DNA of 64,000 bases from Mastigias papua (taxonomy: Eukaryota > Cnidaria > Scyphozoa > Rhizostomeae > Mastigiidae): the NCBI GenBank assembly GCA_964019165.1, contig OZ025283.1:4971001-5035000 (forward strand). Direction: 5' to 3'. The stretch's first letter is position 1. Every line of letters starts with the position of its first letter. The notes beneath the pieces were generated by a model, which worked only from the letters and a program-made list of their open reading frames with translations, made no database searches and was not told where the DNA came from. Positions 58,504 through 64,000 of the stretch are shown piece by piece. Position numbers and translations under genes: made by a program.

Positions 58504-59026
58504 ACAAGAGGACCCAAAACATAGCCATTCTTTACATGCAAACTTTACAAGCTAGGGTCGCCCTAGGTGTAGGGCTAGCTTAATGGTTCAGTTGCAACTG
58601 TCATGGTTTTTGCAGAGTTCACTTTAAGCCTCTGACTGAGCTTGAAAGCTTCAGATGATATGTGTGGCGCGTCTATATCATTGAAAGATTTGTAAACATT
58701 AAATTAGCAAGTAATTTCCTTGTGGTGTTGCAATCATCAGTTGTGGTTTTGTTATCGTTCTTAACCACTTTGAAATTGCCGTCTGGCACTTCGTCTGCCA
58801 CATCATTGAGATTGATCGATGTCCACTTTGATAACCCTCCACCTAGGGTCGACCTACCTTGAGCGTTTACATGGCTTATGTATACAGGGAGTTGGCCCTC
58901 CTGGGAGGGTCACCCTACCTAGACAGTGGGATGAACCTACCACTGGGGTGATCCTTCCTGACATGCAAACTCAGTGATGAAAACAATAGAGGAGGGTGAC
59001 CCTACCTCCATGTATGCAGGCCCTTA

Positions 59027-59473
59027 GGCACCTAAAAGTAATTACAGAATAAGAGAGACGACAAAGCAGCAATTTTCACCTGCAATTTCGGAGAATATTT
59101 GTTATAATCTTTTACTACGTATGAAAGACAGGCATGTCAAGTTGCCAAAACCGATTCTATCGCCACCCATATATTCTACAATTAGAATGTTTGTAGTGTA
59201 TAACATGAAGGGCAGTGCAAGTATGTATATAGGCTGTCATTGTAAAGCACTGTACAATATGATGAAATTGAGGAAAGTAAACATTTTTTCTTCCAATTTG
59301 AGATCCATTAGATTAGGGGTCCAGACTGTATGCCTGTATTGCATATATACAGGTTGTAGCAGTAGCATATAATATGAATTCTTTATAGTATATATTATAT
59401 GCATTTTAATATCTTGACAATATTGATTTACAATGTATTATGTTTTTGAGAGCTCTTTATTCATTTTTCATAG
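59027..59473. other. Intron-like sequence upstream of the receptor exon
   Basis: AT-rich, no transposon recognised. It ends in a pyrimidine-rich stretch TTTATTCATTTTTCATAG that forms a good splice acceptor. Confidence 0.5.
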
Positions 59474-59770
59474 GTTCAGCTCTTTTATGTGAATGTGACG
59501 AGTTCTGTCCAGATAACCATTTCAATAATTATACATGTGCAACAAATGAGGGATATTGTTTTGCGAAATTGCATTATGATGTGATGAATAAAACAATAGT
59601 ACGAACTCATGGATGTACAGCAGACACCCATGATGGTGGTATATTTCAATGCCGCCACAAGAAGCATGAAAAACCTACAGTTATGATGTGCTGCAAAGAT
59701 GCAGATTACTGTAACAGTAATTTGAAGCCGACAATGAAAATAATGACTGGTCATAATTTGCATAAGAATG
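59474..59770 (+). CDS. TGF-beta/activin/BMP type I receptor, extracellular-domain exon
   Basis: A 297-bp exon bounded by acceptor ...TTTTTCATAG and donor G|GTATGT, both introns in phase 1. It encodes the Activin_recp three-finger domain, the ligand-binding ectodomain at the cell surface. Ten cysteines have the family spacing: CECDEFC, CATNEGYC, a GC, FQC, then MMCCKDADYCN with the terminal C-C-x5-C-N box. D-G-G-I-F-Q-C is closer to type I receptors than type II. Two N-glycosylation sequons (NYT, NKT). Signal peptide, membrane, GS and kinase exons are not visible in the window, so which type I receptor it is (ALK/BMPR1 class) is open. Frame and splice sites are intact and there is no sign of decay. 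Symmetric phase 1-1 matches the usual exon pattern of this gene family. Confidence 0.85.
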
Positions 59771-61619
59771 GTATGTTTATGTTTTTCAATTTTACTTGAA
59801 TTACATTTGACTTTTATGCTTAAGTCATTATGAAGAAGGGAAATATTTGATAGAAACAATTCAAATTGTCTCAAAAACTGCACCTTGCCACAAGATAAAT
59901 CATTCTCGGGGAATAATCTAGGCGGTATGGGCCATGTTTTGACACAGGTCAGACTTTTAGGAAAACATGCATATAAGTCACGACTTCACTCCAACCTCTT
60001 GTCAAGTATTGTATAGCCCCCAGTACATGTTAAATATCACAAGACAAGAAAGAAGATATCAAAGACTTTCCTCATAATACACCCCCTACTATAAAGGGAG
60101 CAGAGCGTGAGGCCTTGGACAGGGCAAATAGAGTGATCAAGCAAGCATTTTCTGAGGAAGTTTTGTTGTGCCATGCCCTTACTTCGGTGTCTTGTAGTAT
60201 TCAACTTGTAATAGAGACTACACAGTATTGTCATTTAAACACTGGGAGGTCAGAGTGGAGTCATGATCATGTTATAGGAGAATTTGTGAACTATTTTGAT
60301 TTGTAGTTTGAAATGAAACTGCTGTGAAAGTAAAGGTTTTCTCATCGAATGCACATTGCTTACAAAATGCATGTTGTTTTGATGAGAAGCAAAACATTTT
60401 GTCCATTCTTTGGGGTTCCGTTTAATATGACAATATGCGTCTGCTGGCTGCTGCTAAATCGGTGAAACTGGCCATTGGATCGCAGTTGGCGCTGTTGAAT
60501 TCCAGCAAACAATCTGCATAATCCCTACCCTGCCACATTATAGAACTGCCTAAATGGCTAATGCTCAAACCTTAGAAATTCCCTACCTTACCATAAGAAA
60601 CGATTGGAAGACAACATATTAAATTGGAATATATTTTTATTCAGTATTTCATTATTGTCATGTTGTATTATTGCTTTGACCCACCACTTCACTCTAATAG
60701 GTTAATAAACCTCGAAAATGTCTGTATTAAGCATTTTTGCCAATCAGACCTGTATTGTTATTTCAACAATATAGCTTTTAATTTTTGTTCCTTAAGCTCA
60801 TCTAAGAATTTGATAAGTAGTTACTGTATTAAAACAATGGCAAAATGATTTGCAAAATTCTTATTTGAATGTCAATAAAACTACTAAATGAGATTACGGA
60901 AAATATAGGGAAAATTACGTACTAGAACATCAGAAAGGCATTTACTTGTGGCACTATCTTTGTTGGCTACAACCCAAGGCCTTCGGAAAAGATCTCATTA
61001 AAAGTAAGGGCATACTGCCAAGATAGCTTCTTCTTTCCGTTCAACGTGAGTTCCAAAAGCTTGACTATACTGCTTAGTCAAGATCTGTGACAAAATGCAA
61101 AGGCTGGATGATAAAAATGCACAGTATTTCTGAATGATGGGCATAGCAGCTAAATCACTATTGTTGATCAATGGTTTCAAGATCATCTTTATGCGGGAAC
61201 ATTGATCAAAATACCCTGCAACTCACATAGAAACATTTTTGCTCTATGCTACACTGCATATCGAGTCCATTCCTCAGTGGAGTCTGGAACACGGGCTAGT
61301 AAATAGAGTGCAGCACATAAATTTATGCCTTTAACTTATAGACCTTGGGGGGATTACTATCTAGAATATTTACCAAACAACTAGAGTATTTCTGGGCCCG
61401 GACCATGAATTCATCTAATTTTGATTTCTTATTTGATAGTCAGCGCAGAAGGTTTCTCACAAACACACAAACATGAAAGTACTACCCACTCTATATAAGA
61501 GAAAATTTTTAACTTTAAAACATCCTAAAAAGCCCTAAAAGTTCACCCATGTTCCTATAAAAATCATTTATTTTAGCAAACATGTGTCCTAAATTCCTAA
61601 ATAACTAATGAAACTGAAC
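59771..61619. other. Intron-like sequence downstream of the receptor exon
   Basis: About 1.85 kb without recognised transposons or further receptor exons. A minus-strand frame at 61186-60998 is unassigned. A kinase or transmembrane exon would be expected further downstream but I do not see one. Confidence 0.4.
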
Positions 61620-62060
61620 ACTAGGAGGCCTGGAGTTATTGTGGCCAGTTTCCAGGCTTCTGGGAAGACCCTCTCTTCCATGAAGAATTGAAAATTGTTG
61701 CCAATGGTTAAGCAAATATTTTAATGGCATCCTTTATCGCTTTCACCAAGATTCTATCATATCCAGATTTCTAGCATTTCAGTCCATTTATTTCTCTCAT
61801 GAGAAGATCTTCATCGATTCTTTTGAATACGAAAGCAGGTCTTGTAGACTATAAATCTGCAGATAAATACTGCCTATGATCATCTACAGTCTTACTTCGT
61901 ATCTTAAAAGCAAATTTAGAGCCTGTTGTAGGAAAGTGATCATTGAATGCCTCTGCAATTTGTTTTCCTTTTTTGTGGCTGCCAATATAACTTACAGAGG
62001 AAGGAAACATTTTAGCTTCTGTGCATGTGAGTTCATTTGGTATATCCTGTAAGTCCATGG
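61620..62060 (-). pseudogene. LINE fragment: linker and RT start
   Basis: Minus strand KQIAEAFNDHFPTTGSKFAF near 61960 (62058 frame), then YDRILVKAIKDAIKIFA near 61755 and PLATIFNSS, the segment just before reverse transcriptase in CR1/RTE-like LINEs. Stops and shifts throughout; truncated at both ends. Confidence 0.65.
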
Positions 62061-62717
62061 TTTTACATAGTCAAGCGTGTTACAGCAAAGCAGCAACATG
62101 TTACAACACCCTCCTTGACCTGCTTTACAGTTATATTTGGCATGAGCTACTTAACCATTGAGTTGGTCCAAGTGAATGTACACATTATGGTTGATACTAT
62201 TCATAGAAACATACACTTTTGACTTGACCAAAACAGCACTTTCATCTGCCTCCCGAAAAGCAGCATAAACCTAACCCTCCTTCCACAGATGTATCCTTGC
62301 TTCTTCTTGCGAAACGCTTCTGGTGCCAATCCGCTATGTGACATTGTTGTGGTCATCAGCAAATGATCTCCAATTTTCTCATTGAGTTTGGAAGCGATAC
62401 CTAAGATTTTGTCCAGCCTTCTTTGTCTATTCTGCCCTGCTGTGCTAATTCATCGGCATTATCTCCTTTCATTACGGATCTATCATTTTTATCACCATCT
62501 ACTGGTCTAACCATGCCATTTCCTTGGCTATAATAGCTTTCTGCAGGGGCTCCCTCAGCACTGGTTCCTGGGCAAGAGTTTTAAAAAAAACTAGGGATGT
62601 GCTGGTCAAAATTACTGGAAGAACTGTTGTAAACTGTCAGCAATATCGAAAGTAACGTACGATCACCTTATAGAACATCAGCAAATATAATCTCTCTTAA
62701 CTACAACCTACAACTAT
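62061..62717. other. Spacer, nothing recognised
   Basis: No supported feature. Confidence 0.3.
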
Positions 62718-62840
62718 GATGCTTTGTATGCTAGGATGACCAGCACTACCTGGTACAACTATGATGACCAGGATGCTTTGTGCTTTAGGATGACCAGCAC
62801 TACCTGGTACAACTATGATGACCAGGATGCTTTGTGCGCT
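62718..62840. repeat. 54-bp tandem repeat, about 2.3 copies
   Basis: Unit GATGCTTTGTATGCTAGGAT... to ...ATGATGACCAG at 62718-62771, repeated at 62772-62825 with few differences, then a partial third copy. No coding role seen. Confidence 0.85.
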
Positions 62841-63590
62841 AGCTGCTATATGACGTAGTAAGGGAAAAGGTCTATTAATATTCTGATTTTAGAAGAAGGC
62901 CACGGAGCAGGTGCTTATCTCTGTCTTGCACTTTTTCTCTTTACAGGGGTGTGGATATCTAGGATTGATAGGAAGAGATTATAGAGGTTGGCTCTGAAAG
63001 TCAACGCTCTGTAGATCTTGCAGAAACATTTCTCTGTTGTAATTTCGTAGTTTACGAATGTCTGCAGTATATTACATTCTATGGTAGACCTAGCATTTAT
63101 TTTCCTATTTCCATAAATGACATAGTGGTCGATAATTCCAACTTTTATTACCCCACACGCGGAAACATAGGGCGATTTTTAGAGTGATTGATCTTGGTTG
63201 TCCATTGTTTAGAAATTACGTTTTTCATAGCCTGGCTTGAACACCTTGTTTAAAACTTTATGAATTCGATGTTCTGATTCAAGTGGTCTTGACATTTGTT
63301 CCTCACTCGTTTGAACCAGATGCATTTTATCATGCCAAGTAGGTTGCTCTCAAAGTTAATTAAGTCAGGGTATTGCAGGGGGGGAGCATTTCCTTGTGTT
63401 GAATCCACAGGTCGTTGTGTCTGTATACACCATCTGTGTTTTAGGGCAGAGTTGTATGGAATTCATTTTTCTGGATGACAACCCCCGCATCTATATATCT
63501 AACTGCTGCCATAGAGACAGATGCCTATTGTGTAGTATTTCGACACCCCTCTGAGCTGTCATAAGTAGCTATATATAAGAACTTCATCTT
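62841..63590. other. Spacer, nothing recognised
   Basis: No supported feature. Confidence 0.3.
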
Positions 63591-63862
63591 GAGCCCACCG
63601 CACATGGCAGATGTTTGCCTTTCAAAGACGTAGATGTTTGTGTTTGATCTTTCAAGGACATAATAATCTGCCGTGTCCGGTACTCAAAGATGAAGATTTT
63701 TGTTTTTAAAGACAGTCCTTGAGATTAAGTATGTTGAATCTCAAAGATCATCTTTGAAAGACAAAAATCTTCATCTTCGGGTATGGCACACAGCAGATCC
63801 TTGAACAGCCAAAAACAAAAATAGTTGTCTTTGAAAGACAAACCTCGGCTGTGGGCTTTAGT
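63591..63862. repeat. Fold-back/MITE-like inverted repeat
   Basis: Outer arms GAGCCCACCGCAC...TTTCAAAGAC at 63591-63630 and the inverse GTCTTTGAAAG...GTGGGCTTT at 63820-63862. An inner pair is AAGATGAAGATTTTTG near 63688 with its inverse near 63762. The words CTTTCAAAGA recur several times. No duplication found. Confidence 0.6.
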
Positions 63863-64000
63863 AGCCTGGAAACGTGAAATTTTAAGTACCCTGGAAACGG
63901 GATATTTTACGTAGCCATATAGTGGCTTGTATAGTTGTGTATACATTCTGGTGAAGCTGTAAGGTTTTAATATATTTACTAATTTTGTTACTTTGTAGTT

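Larger units (their letters stand above)
52272..59026. mobile_element. Small TIR element interrupted by the BEL/Pao insertion
   Basis: Left end at about 52272-52300 (TTTACATGGAGGTAGGATCA) and right end at about 58990-59026, whose inverse reads CATACATGGAGGTAGGGTCA. Without the BEL element this is a DNA transposon of about 560 bp. Several GGTGACCCTACCT-type words in 58850-59020 suggest subterminal repeats. No target duplication was established. Confidence 0.5.

Noticed and set aside
60037..60848. Small frames as further receptor exons
   Set aside because: No transmembrane-plus-GS or kinase motifs and no convincing splice-bounded coding sequence.

Overview
The window looks like invertebrate metazoan nuclear DNA. 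It is AT-rich, intron-bearing and dominated by transposable elements. BEL/Pao elements, known only from animals, occur at least twice. Gypsy-type LTR elements, several non-LTR (LINE) families, a PIF/Harbinger element with an orphan Myb/SANT-like accessory gene, hAT elements and many non-autonomous TIR elements are also present. The LINE and hAT families resemble ones I associate with cnidarians, but that is memory, not a search, so the phylum is unproven. The only host gene I can support is one exon (59474-59770, +) coding for the cysteine-rich extracellular domain of a TGF-beta/activin/BMP type I receptor; its kinase exons are not visible here.

Layout. 1-366 is the end of a hAT-like element that cut a minus-strand LINE (367-1590). 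2531-3363 is a PIF/Harbinger element with a TAA duplication. A plus-strand BEL/Pao relic starts near 3380 and resumes at 11877. Between the two parts lies a minus-strand LINE (5410-11866, 10-bp target duplication). Inside that LINE sits a 4,950-bp element (6107-11056) with 1,244-bp inverted repeats and a 9-bp duplication. From 12252 to about 15125 comes a fold-back element whose arms are arrays of a ~20-bp unit; it carries a broken helix-turn-helix/integrase-type gene and a LINE tail. A Myb/SANT-like pseudogene (15253-16001) and a plus-strand LINE (16015-17920) follow. 18560-29345 is one old Gypsy relic opened by two DNA transposons and by a much younger, nearly complete Gypsy (23185-29123).

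29505-30286 is a hAT relic and 30432-31818 a coding-free miniature LTR element with matching 402-bp LTRs. 33560-35370 holds an (AT)n tract, a Penelope-like terminal fragment with a hammerhead-ribozyme-like motif, and a MITE. 35740-39218 is LINE debris cut by MITEs. 40513-42231 is a second long-TIR element with a 9-bp duplication. 42271-46618 is a third Gypsy element with a 1,150-codon open frame but an altered reverse transcriptase active site. 47080-48230 is a nested fold-back. 48866-51606 is a hAT element enclosing a vertnin/OTU-like coding relic. 52315-58503 is a full-length minus-strand BEL/Pao element that landed in a small TIR element. The last 5 kb holds the receptor exon, a LINE fragment, a 54-bp tandem repeat and a fold-back.

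The genes here do not form an operon or pathway. What ties the window together is insertion history: target duplications rejoin interrupted sequences at many places and give a relative order of events. Almost every coding frame in the elements is broken. The younger Gypsy and the miniature LTR element are the freshest insertions. Exact element limits are from reading by eye; family assignments rest on motifs, not on database searches.
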